From the NCBI GenBank assembly GCA_023101885.1, contig JALPQD010000137.1, positions 3,810,071 to 3,874,070 of the forward strand: a stretch of DNA of 64,000 nt, read 5' to 3'. The notes below the pieces were generated by a model. That model ran no database searches. It was not told the origin of the DNA and was given only the letters and a program-made list of their open reading frames with translations. Numbering within the stretch: position 1 is the first letter of the stretch; every line of letters starts with the position of its first letter. Source of the stretch: Typhlomys cinereus. Taxonomy: Eukaryota; Chordata; Mammalia; Rodentia; Platacanthomyidae. The position numbers were made by a program, and so were the translations under genes. Below are positions 1 through 10,830 of the stretch, piece by piece.

Positions 1-1784
1 TGAGACGAGGAACATGGAGGGTTCAGCTGTGGGCAGAGCCGAAGCCCACGCCTCGCTGCTTCCTACCCACCTCCCATGATCCCTAAAGCGACCGATTGGC
101 CCAAAGCCCCTTTCTGAGTTTTATGGAGGTCCCTGCCCAATCCTGGTTCTGAGGTATTTTTTGAGATAAAGCCCCGCCCCACTAGGCAGCTGAAGTTGGG
201 CAAGCGCGTATGTGGGTGGTGAGGCGTATCTGGCTGGCCCCCATGGATTTGTTGCGAGGGGTAGTTCTTGATCTCCATTGAGTACCATACTATGGTGCTT
301 GGAAACCCCACTAGGAGTGTGGGGCAAGAGCTGTGCGGCTCCATTAAAAACGCTTTGTCTAACTGAAGGAGCCCTGGTTACCGGGTCTCTGTCTCCCATG
401 CCCGGGAGCCGGACACACAACCAAGGTTAGTCCCAGGCCAGCCTAGGCTACACACACCGACTCAGAGAACCAAAAGCCAACCAGAAGCTTGACTGGGACC
501 ATGTGGGTATAGACCTGCCAGCCCAGGCTGCTGGCATCGCGCTAGGAGCTGCCTCCTGCCCCCCGCCGCACCAGGAAGGGCCCTGGGGGAGCTAGTGATC
601 CCCCTCACTTCAACAGGGGGTCATGCTGTTCATTCTGGGCTCCACCCTCAGCACATATGACACAGTTGGCCACGGGAGGCCCTGTGCAGTGGGGGGAGAG
701 GTGCAGTAGGGGGAGGTGGAGTCCCACCTGGGGCTCCCTGAGCCAAGGCTGGAAGGATCTCATGTGCTCACCCCCCCATGGGTCTCATCACACTGAGATC
801 TGAGTTCCAGTCGCCCTTGCAGGCCCCCAGGAATTGAACTAAGGGGGTCAGACTTAGCTGCAAGCACCTCTTTGCCCTGAACCATTTCCCGGTCCCCTGA
901 CCTCGCAATCCATCATCCATCATGAAGCCTTTGGTCAGCTCCATGATCCCCCCAACACACTCAGCATCAACTTGTGTGACCCCAATTCCAGGTCCCGGCC
1001 ACTCTCCAGTGGCCCTGCAGTTCAGGTACATGGGCTCTGATCTCTAAAGATGGGCCCTTGGGGCTCTGCGGGCACCAGGGCCCACAGGAACTTCAGCCAG
1101 GACTCCCCTGGCCTGGAATCCAGGGTGAGGAGGCTGCTATGACAACCCCCACGCCCCACTCCTCCAGGCTGATAGCTTGTCGGTCCAGTCTGTGATGAAG
1201 TGTCTGCCCCCAGAGCCAAATACCTTTCATTGAAAAAGTGTTTGGGATTCTGTCCAGTCTGGCTGAGCCAGCAACTGTCGCTAGGGAGGACAGGGAGGCG
1301 ATCAGGTTTAAGGAGGGGGTGGTGGTGATTGGCTCGGCCCTGGTCCTTTGGCTAGGCTGGCTTGGACTCCAGGAGCCCCCTCCCCATGGGCCCGGGCTGG
1401 CCTAAGACTGTCAGGGGCAGTGCCCTCCCCCTCCCCCACTAACTACCTTTACAGAACAACTTTCACTGTCCTGCCTCTGGGGCTGCCGCTGCCCTCATTC
1501 TCTCAGGTTCAGAGCCTGAGCCTTTCCTTTTGGAATTGCCCTGCTGCCTTCTGGAAAATCCATTCTCCTCCACACCGAGGCTGCCAGAAGCCAGACCTGA
1601 AGCCCCCCCCCCACCGCCTTATGGGTCTGCCTGGGGCCCTGGAGGCATTTCAGAATTTATAATTTTAGTCCCAGGGCTCCTTCAAACTCCTCACCCCGCA
1701 GGCCGAGAGGAAAAAAATCTTGGGACCTGTAAAATGCTTAGAACAAGAGTTTTCAAACAGCAAGAATATGGTGGGAAGCAGATT
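1..1784. other. Intergenic, no gene recognised
   Basis: I see no exon or conserved coding segment here. Degenerate SINE scraps are present: a B1-like tail near 420-470, and an old B2/B3-like piece near 740-900 in which a phrase resembling a reversed tRNA-like B box (aggaattgaact) can be read. The open frames around 1348-1800 are GC-rich and without recognisable domains. In human the region 3' of PBX4 leads to CILP2; no CILP2 exon is visible. Confidence 0.5.
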
Positions 1785-1796
1785 AAAATAAGTCGC

Positions 1797-3135
1797 CGGC
1801 GGCGCTGGAGAGTTCGGACCTGGTGGGGCCTGGCCGGGCCTCCCCCGCAGGTGCCCCTGGCGCACCCCCACTCGGGTACCACCCTCTCGGGTATCTTTCT
1901 TCCTCAGCCTCCTCGGGCAAGAGGCGGAGAAGGGGCAACCTGCCCAAGGAGTCCGTTCAGATTCTGCGGGACTGGCTGTACCAGCACCGCTACAACCCCT
2001 CGGAGCAGGAGAAGGCGTTTCTCTCCCAGCAAATACGCCTGTCCACACTACAGGTCTGCAACTGGTTCATCAATGCCCGCTGCAGGCTTTTCTTCCTGAC
2101 ATGCTGGGAAAGGTCGGCAAAGATCCCAACCAGTTCACGATTTCCCGCTGGGGGGCCAAGATTTCAGAAGCTAACTCTATGGAGGCTGCATTGGGCATCA
2201 AGACCTTTGTGCCTGCCCTGGAGGAGAGCCCCTTTCATGCCTGCACGGCTGGACCCACCCCGACCCTAGGGAGACCACTGTCTCTTAAGCCTGCATCTCC
2301 CTTGTCCATTTTGGCTCGCCCCTCAGTAATCTGGCATACTACAGTGACTGCGTTGAAGGACGGGCCTTTCTCTCTGTGCCAGCCGGTGGGCACAGGACAG
2401 AACACAGAGATGCAGCAAATTGCAGCCAGCAACTTTACAGACACCTCTCTCGTGTACCCCGAGGACACTTGCAAATCTGGAGCAAGTACCCATGCGCAAA
2501 GTGGTCTTTTCAACACTCCTCCTCCAACTCCACCTGACCTCAACCAAGATTTTAGCGGATTTCAGCTTCTAGTAGATGTAACACTGAAGTGGGCAGCTGA
2601 AATGGAGCTTCAAGTCAAACTCATGGCTTAACCCTCCCCCTTTTTTTTTCTTTTTTCTTTTTTCCAAGCAAAACAGTTCTCAAAGATATGGTCCTGATTG
2701 CCGGGGTGATGACAAGAGATGAATTGCCTTATTTTATATATTTTTGTATTAATATTTGCACATGGGTTTGCTAAAGTGACGCTTGTTACTGAGATGTCTT
2801 CGATGGAATACACTCATTCCGAGAACTAGAAACTCAAAGCTACTGTAGAAACAAAGGGTTTTTCTTTTTTAAATGTTTCTTGGTAGATTTTTCATAATGT
2901 GAGATGGTTCCCAATATCATGTGATTTTTTTTTGTTCGTTTGTTTGTTTTTGTTTTTTTTTTCCTCTCCCCTAACCCCCCTTTTTTGGGATGTTTTTCCA
3001 GACTATGCAATACTTAGCCTGTAGCATCTCTCCATTCCCATGTGGAACAAGATGCCCACATACTGTCTAATTAATAAATTTTCAATATTTTTCAAACAAG
3101 GAAAAAAAATTGAATAAATAATTAAAAAAAAACAA
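1797..3135 (+). pseudogene. TGIF1: TGIF1 processed retropseudogene
   Basis: This is a reverse-transcribed copy of the mRNA for TGIF1, a TALE-class homeobox repressor. The first reading frame carries the homeodomain ([20 protein letters not shown] onward, then a [10 protein letters not shown] helix 3). It has lost two codons of the extended loop (HRYN runs straight into PSEQEK) and gains two bases near 2086-2095, so the rest continues in another frame from about 2101 to 2631, ending in a TGIF1-like C-terminus with a [16 protein letters not shown] segment. There are no introns. A TGIF1-like 3' UTR follows with AATAAA signals and an A-rich tail near 3100-3135. A perfect 12 bp target-site duplication (aaaataagtcgc, 1785-1796 and 3136-3147) brackets it, the mark of LINE-mediated retroposition. 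The frameshift makes a full TGIF1 protein impossible. Confidence 0.95.
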
Positions 3136-3147
3136 AAAATAAGTCGC

Positions 3148-5335
3148 TGGGGAGCCCACCCCCTGTGCCCCCCAGCTGAGCTAAGGGCCACCCCATGTAC
3201 AAGGCTCCCAAGTTGGGCTTCAGGGGAGCAATTTTTTTAATCCCTTCACAGCAGAGAGGTCTTGGTTCAGGGTAGGCTAGATCCAGTGTGGGCTCCACTC
3301 TAAGGCACACAGGCTTAGGTCATGTGGGGACTGGGTCTTAAGGCACACAGGCTTAGGTCATGTGGGGACTGGGTCTTGAGGGATGAATAGGAATTTTTCT
3401 GGGGAGGCAGAAAGGGCAGAGGTGAAGGCTGGAGGACGGAAGCCTTCAGCCGGGAGAGGAGGTGGCCTCGAACTTGAGAAGTGTCCACTGGGCAGTAGGG
3501 GCTACAGCGGTCACTGGAGCGGAACACACCGCCCAGTTTCCCACTTTTTATGCCTTTGGGGGCCCCTGGAATCTGCTCCTCCTACGCTCTGGGCACCCCT
3601 TCTCCCAGCTGCCTCCCTTTCTGGTTAACACCCCTGGCTCTGGCTACCCACCACTCCTTGATCGTCTGTCTCACTCATTGGCCTTGGAGGTAGGTCTGAT
3701 CGAGCCTCAGGGCCCCAGTCCATGCAAGGGGTGCCATCGCAGGGGGCGGGTCTCTGGGAAGCCATCTGGGTGGGAACAGAGGATCTAGATGGAGTCCTGA
3801 CTCATGGTGAGTACCAGTGTTGGGGGCACAGTGGACCCCAGTTATTGGAGATGGATGTGAGGAGACAGCCCCTGCCCTGGCCAAGGTCATGACCCAGTCA
3901 CAGCGTGGAGCCCGGTCACCACACCCAGGTCATGTTCCCTGCCACACCTTCGCTGTCCCTTAAAGTCAGACATTCCCTTCCCCTTGACACCCAATCAGTG
4001 GCCGGGCCATCCTCAGAGCGAGTGACCAGACAGGGCACTGTCCACACTCCTCTGGTCCACAGGAGGGCAGGAAGACCCGCTGTCCCCGACCCCCAGGGTC
4101 AGCTGAAGTTGGAGACACTCCGGTCCCCAGATCCTTCTGCTGTGGAGACTTGGATCCTCCCACCGCTGAGTCAGCCCCAGATGGACTTCACAGCCAACCT
4201 CAACTATGTTGTCAAAGGTTGCGGGGCAGTGCTGGACACAGGCGGGAAGAAGTGAGCATGCCATGTCTGCATGCAGAGGTGCCATCCTCATACAGAGGGG
4301 TGCACCAAAACCAGTCATGGAAAGTCTGGCTTGCCGGGCCCAGACATACCCAGAAGAGCCGGAAACCAGGGCATTTTTCAATATGGGATCTGGAGGATGA
4401 ACAGGAGTTTGCCAAGCCAGATTCAGACAAGCAAGGCCTCATTTTCCTCTGGTCTGCGAGGCTGCCATGGTGGAGAGGGGCAGGTAAACCCCAATTCACT
4501 TCCCCCCAAAGCTTTTTTGCACACAGAAAGAAGCTCAGATGGGAAGCCAAAGCTACACTCAGCTGGGATGGACAGAAGGAAGGGGTCTCAAGGGTCCGCA
4601 GCCCACTGAGACATGTGGCGCCATGCAAGTCATAAGGTTACATCTGTTCTGCACTCAGGGAAACTGAGGAAGGGTCCAGTGGGGCCCCTCACACATAACT
4701 AGGTCAAGCCAGTGGTTCACACGGGTCACCCCCCATTTCTCCCACCCCTGCACTCCAGAGGAGTCCTGGGCTATCCTTGCCTACATGGTGAATTCCAGAC
4801 TAGTCAGAAGACAAAGCAACACCTGCCCCCCAAGGAGCAGCTCTGATAGGGAAACTGAGTCTCAGAAGGTGGCCTCCCGCCCAGAGCTCACTGATGGGCT
4901 CCCGACTGGGCAGCTGGCAGCTTGGGCTGCACCCGTGCGCACCCTGGTGTCCACACATAGGAACTGCATCCCAAGCCAAGTCTGTTCCTACCGTCTCCCC
5001 TCAGGTGGAATTGGGGGGCCTGGATGTGCCCTACTCTGTCATCTTGGAAACTCAGGAAGGTGAAGCCCGGCTGATGAGTCACATGCCAGTCCTGTTGGCT
5101 CAGCTGAGGACCAACCACAGCCAGGACCTTCTCAGGTCTTGGGGAATAAGTCTGCCTGGTGTTCCCTTGGGAATATACAGGAAAGCAGGGCAGGGATTTG
5201 AGTTGGGATGTCCCAGGCAGGCCTGGGTCTCCCCCTCCCTCTGCACCCCAGGGAGCACTTTGTACTGTGTGGCAGTTACACAGGTGTTAGCATGACAACT
5301 GAACCTTTGGGCGTACCTGTGAGGAGTAATTTAGT
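3148..5335. other. Intergenic, no gene recognised
   Basis: Apart from the 38 bp tandem duplication listed separately, I recognise no exon, RNA gene or well-preserved mobile element. The sequence is moderately GC-rich. Open frames such as 4150-4635 lack recognisable domains and have no splice or initiation context that would support them. Confidence 0.45.
3301..3376. repeat. Perfect 38 bp tandem duplication
   Basis: The unit beginning taaggcacacaggcttaggt occurs twice in a row (3301-3338 and 3339-3376) without a mismatch, so the duplication is recent. Confidence 0.97.
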
Positions 5336-5339
5336 TATG

Positions 5340-6232
5340 GCAAGCATCATGGTTAGATACTGGTGTCAACTGGGCAACTGAAAGGTTTTGAGTTCTGGGC
5401 TGGGTTGTGAGGAATTAGTAGTTACACCCCCAGCAAGCCTGGGGGTGACTATCTGGTTGATGGGAAAGGCCCAGCCCATGGTGGGTGGATCTAGGCTCCC
5501 GGCCAGGTGCATAAGATGGAAGGAACTGGGGGCTGGAGAGGTGGCTCAGGGGTTAAGCCTCTGCCTTGCAGGTGGAAGGTCCTGAGTTCAGATCCTAGAC
5601 CCCACATATAGACGCTGGGCGGAAGCGGGGTCTTCCTGCATTTCTGGTCCTGGTAGGGCGGAGCCTGTGAATCCCGGGGCAGAGTAAACAAGGAGGAGTT
5701 GGAGGCCTCCAGTCCATGGTGGTTCCCGAATTCGTCCGTGGTTCTACATACACACACATACATGCACACACACGCATACACACATAATTGAATAAATAAA
5801 AAAAATTTTTTTAATAAAAAAAAAGATGGAAGGAACTGATTGAGGAAGTGGGAGTCCTTCTGGACAGCAAGTGGGGTTTGCCCTCTCTTGGATGTCCTGT
5901 GGATCTGGCTCCTGGGGTTCCCTTGTTCTCTGGGGCCCCTGGGTTGGCACTTGAGGGCAACATGCAGTTCTGTACACCAGCCTGTGGGGGTCACTGACAG
6001 ATGCTGCCCAGCTGCAGGGGACAGAGGGAGGGAGCCGGTTCCGTACGTTGGAACATGACATGACCCCTGCCCTTTCTGCGGACCAACACCCCCCCCCCCC
6101 CGGCACTTCCTGCAAACACTGTCAGCCCCTGGTATTGATCTGAACTCTGCAACTGATGGATGCACTGAGCAGTCAGTCCTGAGCTGGAATGAACGCCTTG
6201 CTCCCTTAAACTGTCTGGGCCATGTATTCAGA
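5340..6232 (+). mobile_element. hAT-type MITE, URR1-like, split by a SINE
   Basis: The sequence resembles the rodent URR1 non-autonomous hAT-Charlie elements as I remember them: a 'ggtgtcaactgggcaactga' start, a central 'aaggcccagcccatggtggg' block, and a 3' part with 'gagctggaatgaacgccttg' leading to an A-poor end. Two similar copies occur near 18150-18550 and 21028-21330, so this is a dispersed family. The copy is interrupted at 5529-5838 by a younger SINE plus its target duplication. No transposase is encoded. Family name from memory of consensus features. Confidence 0.55.
5529..5822 (+). mobile_element. Young B2-superfamily SINE, full length
   Basis: This is the best reference copy of the young SINE. 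It starts ggggctggagaggtggctca, with a tRNA-like pol III A box (tggctcaggggttaag) and B box (gagttcagatcc). A unique body follows ('gacgctgggcggaagcgggg' through 'ggtagggcggagcctgtgaa' to 'gaattcgtccgtggttctac'), then a variable CA repeat and a ttgaataaataa tail containing AATAAA. A perfect 16 bp target duplication (aagatggaaggaactg, 5513-5528 and 5823-5838) proves retroposition. It landed inside the hAT MITE. Members of the B2 superfamily with an AATAAA tail are mobilised by LINE-1. Confidence 0.95.
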
Positions 6233-6605
6233 TGAACAACAGAAAAGAAACTGCAAGACCCCCGATGGAGAGAACAGACATCCCTCACCCCACCATGGCC
6301 CCAGATTAGGGCAGAATCTCCCCATGAAGTTTCCAAGGCACCCCCCTGGTGTTGAGCCTTTAATATCACCTGGGGTGACTTGTGGTGAAACATGGGGGGC
6401 TGGCCCCGCAGCAGGGCACTTGCCAAGCACGTGGGATGCCTCAAGCCTCGTGCCAAGTGCTAGAAACAAATCCATAAGGAAAGGAGCCAACAAGTGATAA
6501 CGGACCGTCGCCAGACACACGCAGGAGCCATGACTCTCAGCCACACAGTCGGCCTGGTCCAGCCTGGGCTACTCTACACCCTGGCGCAGATAAATTAAGG
6601 ACTGG

Positions 6606-6619
6606 AGAGAGAAAGAGAG

Positions 6620-6662
<43 letters not shown>
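6606..6662. repeat. (GA)n microsatellite
   Basis: An almost uninterrupted GA run of about 40 bp, preceded by a GA-rich lead-in. It sits at the end of an old SINE fragment. Confidence 0.95.
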
Positions 6663-6664
<2 letters not shown>

Positions 6665-6800
6665 CACGGCCCATGCCCCAGTACGCTCAGCATGGCTCTC
6701 AGCAGTCAGCTCTGCCTCCTACCGAGGCTTCCGGGGATTGAACTCGGGTCTTCAGGTTTTGAAGAAGTGTCCCCACCTAGCTGAGCCTTCTCTCCAGCCC
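6665..6800 (-). mobile_element. Old B2/B3-like SINE fragment
   Basis: In reverse orientation the head ggctggagagaaggctcagc and the phrase 'gattgaactcgggtcttcag' are readable near 6735-6800. Strongly diverged, with no clear target duplication. Confidence 0.6.
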
Positions 6801-7423
6801 CAAAGGGGTCTTCTTGAAACTTCCATCTTGACACTGAAGGTGGGTGTGGGTTGGTGCAGAGGTCGGAGGTCAGCCTTGGGTTCCTGTCCGCAGGCTCAGT
6901 CCCCCAGTTTTATGAACCCCGAGCTTGCCTGAGCAGACAGGCTGGTTGGCTGCCGAGTCTCGGTAAGGCGAGGCTCCCGTCTCGGCCTCCAGCTTATGTG
7001 GTCTTCAGGGAGCATTTCACCTACTAATTTATATTGTGAGGCAGGGAGTGTGGGTTTTGGGAGGTTCTGCTTAGCCTTATACTAGGAAAGTGCTCTCAAC
7101 TGAGCCACATCCCCACGTCCTCCATGAGTATCTTTGAGATAGGATCTCAGTATGAGTGTTAAAAAAAAAACATTTATCTTATGTGAGGGGTGCATGTTGC
7201 CTGCTGGGCTGCAAGCGCATGGATCGAGGTGCTGTCTTGCCGGCTCCCAGCGGGTCCCGAGGTCTCAATCCCCCTGCCTCAGCTTCTCCAGGCGGTGGCA
7301 GCAGTGGCACCTGACTTTGGGGGCTGTACTCCTCTGGGAAGGAGGGTAACTGGGAAGGAGCGGGGCCAGGACAATGAGGGAGGGGCACTGGTGGCCCAGA
7401 AGAGAAGGGTCGGGGAGATGGGA

Positions 7424-7472
7424 TGTGTGTGTGTGTTTGTGTGTGTGTGTCTGTGTGTATGTGTGTGTGTCC
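7424..7472. repeat. (GT)n microsatellite
   Basis: An imperfect GT run with TTGTG, TCTG and TATG interruptions. Confidence 0.9.
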
Positions 7473-7983
7473 TGCTGTCTACCCTCCTGTTGGCCACACT
7501 GACAGACGCTGCTGCTGCTCCCCATTTTACACAAGAGAAAGTGGGCCCTGGCGCTAGGCAGGACTTGAACCCAGAGACCTGGTCCTGGCCTGGGGTGTGA
7601 GGTGAAGAGGTTGTGTCCAGGGCTGCGGCGCGTGGACAGGCGTCCACTCTAGAATCCAGGACAGCGCCAGCGGGAAGAGGCCACATATACCCTGGTGCTA
7701 GCCTTAGCCTTGGCTTCTCCCATGGCTTCTCCCATGGGTTCGAGTCCTGCCTGAGAATCTGGGCTTCCCCTTTCTCTCTGCAGATGGGGGTGACTCCTGA
7801 TGGTTGCTGCTGGGCAGCAGCTGACTTTTCCCTCTTCATGTCCCAAGCCTGGCTTCTGCCCCTCAGGTGAGACTCTCAGCCACCTAATGCACCATGAGAT
7901 GGATGGGGGTCTGCTCCTTGCTTGAATGCGCTGTCAGCAGGAGGATCAGGAGTCCAGCCGCAGCGACACAGAGCTTCTTTCTG

Positions 7984-8335
7984 TGTGTGTGTGCATGTGT
8001 ATGCATGTGTGTGCATATGTGCGTATGTGTCTGTGTGTGAGCATGTGTGTGCATATGTCCATGTGTGTGCATGTGTGAGCATGTGCATGTGTGTGCATGT
8101 ATGTGTCTATATGCGTGTATGTGCATGTGTGTGTCTGTGTGTGGTGGCTCAAGGAAGACTCCTTGGGTTGTCAGCTCCTCTTCCTGAACCCTACTGATCT
8201 GCCTGCACAGCTGCCCCCAAGCCCAGGGCTCCCACCTTCGCTTCCTGGCTTCTTTATGTGTGGCTGGGACCTGAACTCAGGTTCTTGTGTGCGCATAGCA
8301 AGTCCTTTGCTAACCAAGCCCTGTCTCCGGCCCCG
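7984..8335 (-). mobile_element. Old SINE with expanded TG/TGCATG tail
   Basis: From 8150 to 8335 the reverse complement reads as a diverged B2-like SINE (the plus strand ends 'gctaaccaagccctgtctcc' and carries 'acctgaactcaggttcttgt'). Its tail has expanded into about 155 bp of TGTGTGCATG repeats at 7984-8140. Confidence 0.65.
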
Positions 8336-9464
8336 TTGAGACATTCTGGAAGGCACGTGCAGGCTGTGGCTACCAGTGTCTCAGGCATGGAACAAGAGGG
8401 TCTCCTGCTTTGACAGGACCCTCCTTGAAGTTTCTCCCAGTAGATAAGAGGCACGTTATTTGTGATATCTTTGCTCTAATCCCTGGCCACTGCCCTCCTG
8501 CTACCGTCTGGGCTCCTCTCAAAAGGCACCTCAACAATGGTGCATTACTCAGGCCTGAACAGAAAGAAGCAAGGCCCTCATACACTCTGCAAATGGATGG
8601 ATCTGAAAACAGAGCCTGCGGTAGACCCCAGAATCAGGTGGGGGTGTGGAGTGGGAGGAGCAGGAGGCCTGCAGCAACCCCATGGTCCTTCCGGGGTCTC
8701 TGCTCCGCCACTGTCCACTGTGTGGGCCCCGGGAAGCTCTTGCCTCACAGGGCCACAAGCACCATGATGTTGTCCCCTGTGCCTGAGACATGTGGCGTGT
8801 GTCTGGGGGGCTTGCTCTGGGGACGGGAGGCCCCAGAGAAGCTGCAAGGCGGCAGGGGAGGGTGGTTTTGACATCTCAGCTGAGATAAACAGCCAACACA
8901 AACCAGCAACAATATGAAAACTACCTCCACCCCTCCAGCCCGAAGTAGAAGGGAAACAGGTGCTGTGGCCAGCCCCTCATGCTGCCAGCTGTCACCCCAA
9001 CGAGCCATGCTGGATGCATTGGAACATTTTAATGAGGAGCCCAGCGAGCCCTGTTTCACAGGTCCGACCACGAGATTCCGGATGGGAAAGTCTTGCTCAG
9101 CCGATCGGCCTTGGTCCGCTCTGCACCCCACGGGCAGCCGGGACCCCATGCCTGGGCTTTGGAGGCAATGGGGGACATAAGGGCTGTCCGGGGTGCTCAC
9201 CACTCACCCGGGGTCCCCAAGACTCAAAGAGATGCATCTGAGTGGAGCAGCCAAGGTCAACAGGTGAAGGGGTCCGACTGGCTGCTGGGGGCACTAGCTA
9301 GTCCGGACCTGAGGGACATGAGAGGGGGCTGCTGAGACCCAAGGGACCGTGGACCCATCCCAAGAGTGGACCCTCTGTGCCACCCCTGCCTCCAGCTCTG
9401 CCCCCAGGCTCCAGCACATCAGCCCCTGGCCGGGCCTCGCTGGGGCTGCACCTGGGGCTCCTGC

Positions 9465-9592
9465 CTGGCTCTGGGGACCAAGCCTGAGGCAGGATGCAGC
9501 CGGCTTCCAGGTGTAGGCTGCAAGAGGGCTGGGGGTGTCCAGCGTGACCGTGTCGTCCCCCTCACTGGCCAGTGGGAAGAAGCCAGAGGACA
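9465..9592 (-). CDS. PBX4: PBX4 coding exon 7 (3' end uncertain)
   Basis: On the minus strand an exon begins at 9592 after ...CTCTCTGAG and reads SSGFFPLASEGDDTVTL onward. It aligns with the SSGPFPL..GD segment of the PBX4 C-terminal region. It takes over in phase from exon 6 (one base carried). The donor is ambiguous: ending at 9465 (after ..GPQSQ) needs a GC donor and leaves phase 0, while a GT donor exists at 9451-9450, which would extend the exon to 9452 (phase 1). This region follows the homeodomain and is poorly conserved among PBX4 orthologues. The acceptor lies directly against a minisatellite (9601-9795). A terminal exon encoding the usual GSWQ-type tail was not found; a weak candidate is at 8900-9060. 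Confidence 0.72.
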
Positions 9593-9600
9593 CTCAGAGA

Positions 9601-9795
9601 GGTGGGGGGACAGATTGGGTGGGGGAGACATAGAGAGGTGGGGGGACAGATCGAGTAGGGGGGACATAGAGAGGTGGGGGGACAGATAGTATGGGGGGAC
9701 ACAAAGGGTGGGGGACACAGAGAGGTGAAGGACAGATCAGGTAGGTGGCACAGAGAGGTGGGGGGACAGATCAGGTGGGGGGACACTGAAAGAGG
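9601..9795. repeat. 36 bp G-rich minisatellite in PBX4 intron 6
   Basis: Two exact-length 36 bp units (9601-9636, 9637-9672; each starts ggtggggggacagat) are followed by three or four degenerate units to about 9795. On the coding (minus) strand the array is a C-rich pyrimidine tract ending 8 bp before the exon 7 acceptor. The last bases of intron 6 and the first of exon 7 resemble a unit end. Confidence 0.93.
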
Positions 9796-9976
9796 TGGGA
9801 AAAGATCAGGGGTCACAGGAACCATGCTGGTGGCACCTGCCCCTTCCCAGGCAGGAGACTCTGAGTGTGACTCTTACAGGGGTAGTCTTGCTGACCACGA
9901 CAGTGGCCGGCGGAAACATGATCTTGCAGCTACACAAAGATGCTCCCACTGTGGCCCTCGGGGCAGCCACACTCAC

Positions 9977-10133
9977 CGGGGCTGGGTGTGGACAGGCGGC
10001 TGGCCCGGTTCCCGGGGCCCACAACGTCCGGGGCTTCCACAGCCACCTTGCCCGTGTAGATGGTCGCCTCTTCCTGAAACTTCCCCATGTTCTTTTTATA
10101 CCGGATCCTTTTATTGCCAAACCAGTTAGAGAC
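9977..10133 (-). CDS. PBX4: PBX4 coding exon 6 (homeodomain helix 3)
   Basis: This exon encodes the DNA-recognition part of the PBX homeodomain and the segment after it: [20 protein letters not shown] followed by EEATIYTGK, about residues 264-315 of the predicted protein. The WFGNKR helix is the invariant PBX form, with Gly at the key position that distinguishes PBX from other homeodomains. Acceptor CCACAG and donor GTGAGT are canonical. The length of 157 nt leaves one base for the next codon, consistent with exon 7. The tail ([20 protein letters not shown]) is clearly PBX4-like (human PBX4 has AVDTTEVGVPGNHASCLSTP) rather than PBX1-3. Confidence 0.97.
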
Positions 10134-10304
10134 CTGTGGACGGATGGACAGATAGACAAGAGGCTGCCAGGCTACCCTGGACACTGGCATCCACCTCACT
10201 GCCCAAGAGGAGGGGCCAAGATCCCCAACCATCCCTTCTGCAGGAGGGCTGTGGACTGTAGGCCAGCCTGGGCTATACTGTCTTCAGGGCCCCTAAGATT
10301 CTCA

Positions 10305-10440
10305 GCAGGTGAAGGAGTTGCAGCTAAGCCTGATGACTGAGTTTGATTCCCAGAATGGGGATGGGGGGACACTGACTACTGGAAGTTGTTTTCTGACTCC
10401 ACAGTGCTCTGTCCCTCCCCTCAAGATAATAACAAACGGA
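10305..10440 (+). mobile_element. B3-like SINE fragment
   Basis: It carries a readable B3-type core (gactgagtttgattcccaga, then actgactactggaagttgtt). The head is degraded and no target duplication was found. Confidence 0.6.
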
Positions 10441-10637
10441 ACCACGGGAAGGTTCCCGTGTTTGTGCCTAGCTAAGCACTTGGTTTCTCTCTTTGGAAAT
10501 GAGGGCCTCCTGTGTAAACTCAACCCCCAGGGCTTGGCTCTAGTCTCGCCTCAATTGTGGGCGTGGTGCCCACTCTAGAAGTCACAAGACCTGCACTCGG
10601 ATGCTTGTGCCCCTTCCTGACTCACACACAGCAGCCA

Positions 10638-10830
10638 CCGTGTGTGTGCGCGTGTGCGTGTGTGTGCGTGTATGCGTGTGTAAGTATGTATGTGGCGTGC
10701 GTGTGTGGTGTGTGTATGTATGTGGCGTGCGTGTGTGGTGTGTGTGTGTGTATGTATTGTGGTGTGTGGTGTGTGTGGTGTGTGTGTATATGTATGTGTG
10801 GTGTGTGTGTGTGTGCGTGTGTGTCCATGA
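10638..10830. repeat. TG-rich compound microsatellite
   Basis: TGTGTGCG, GTGGTGTG and TGTATGTG motifs alternate over about 190 bp, with a duplicated 'tatgtggcgtgcgtgtgtgg' unit at roughly 10690 and 10720. Confidence 0.93.

Noticed and set aside
5491..6456. 321-codon open frame on the minus strand
   Set aside because: It runs across a SINE and a MITE, with no conserved domain or splice context.
7876..8197. Possible CRISPR-like array of short direct repeats
   Set aside because: A degenerate TG microsatellite in a mammalian genome, without spacers.
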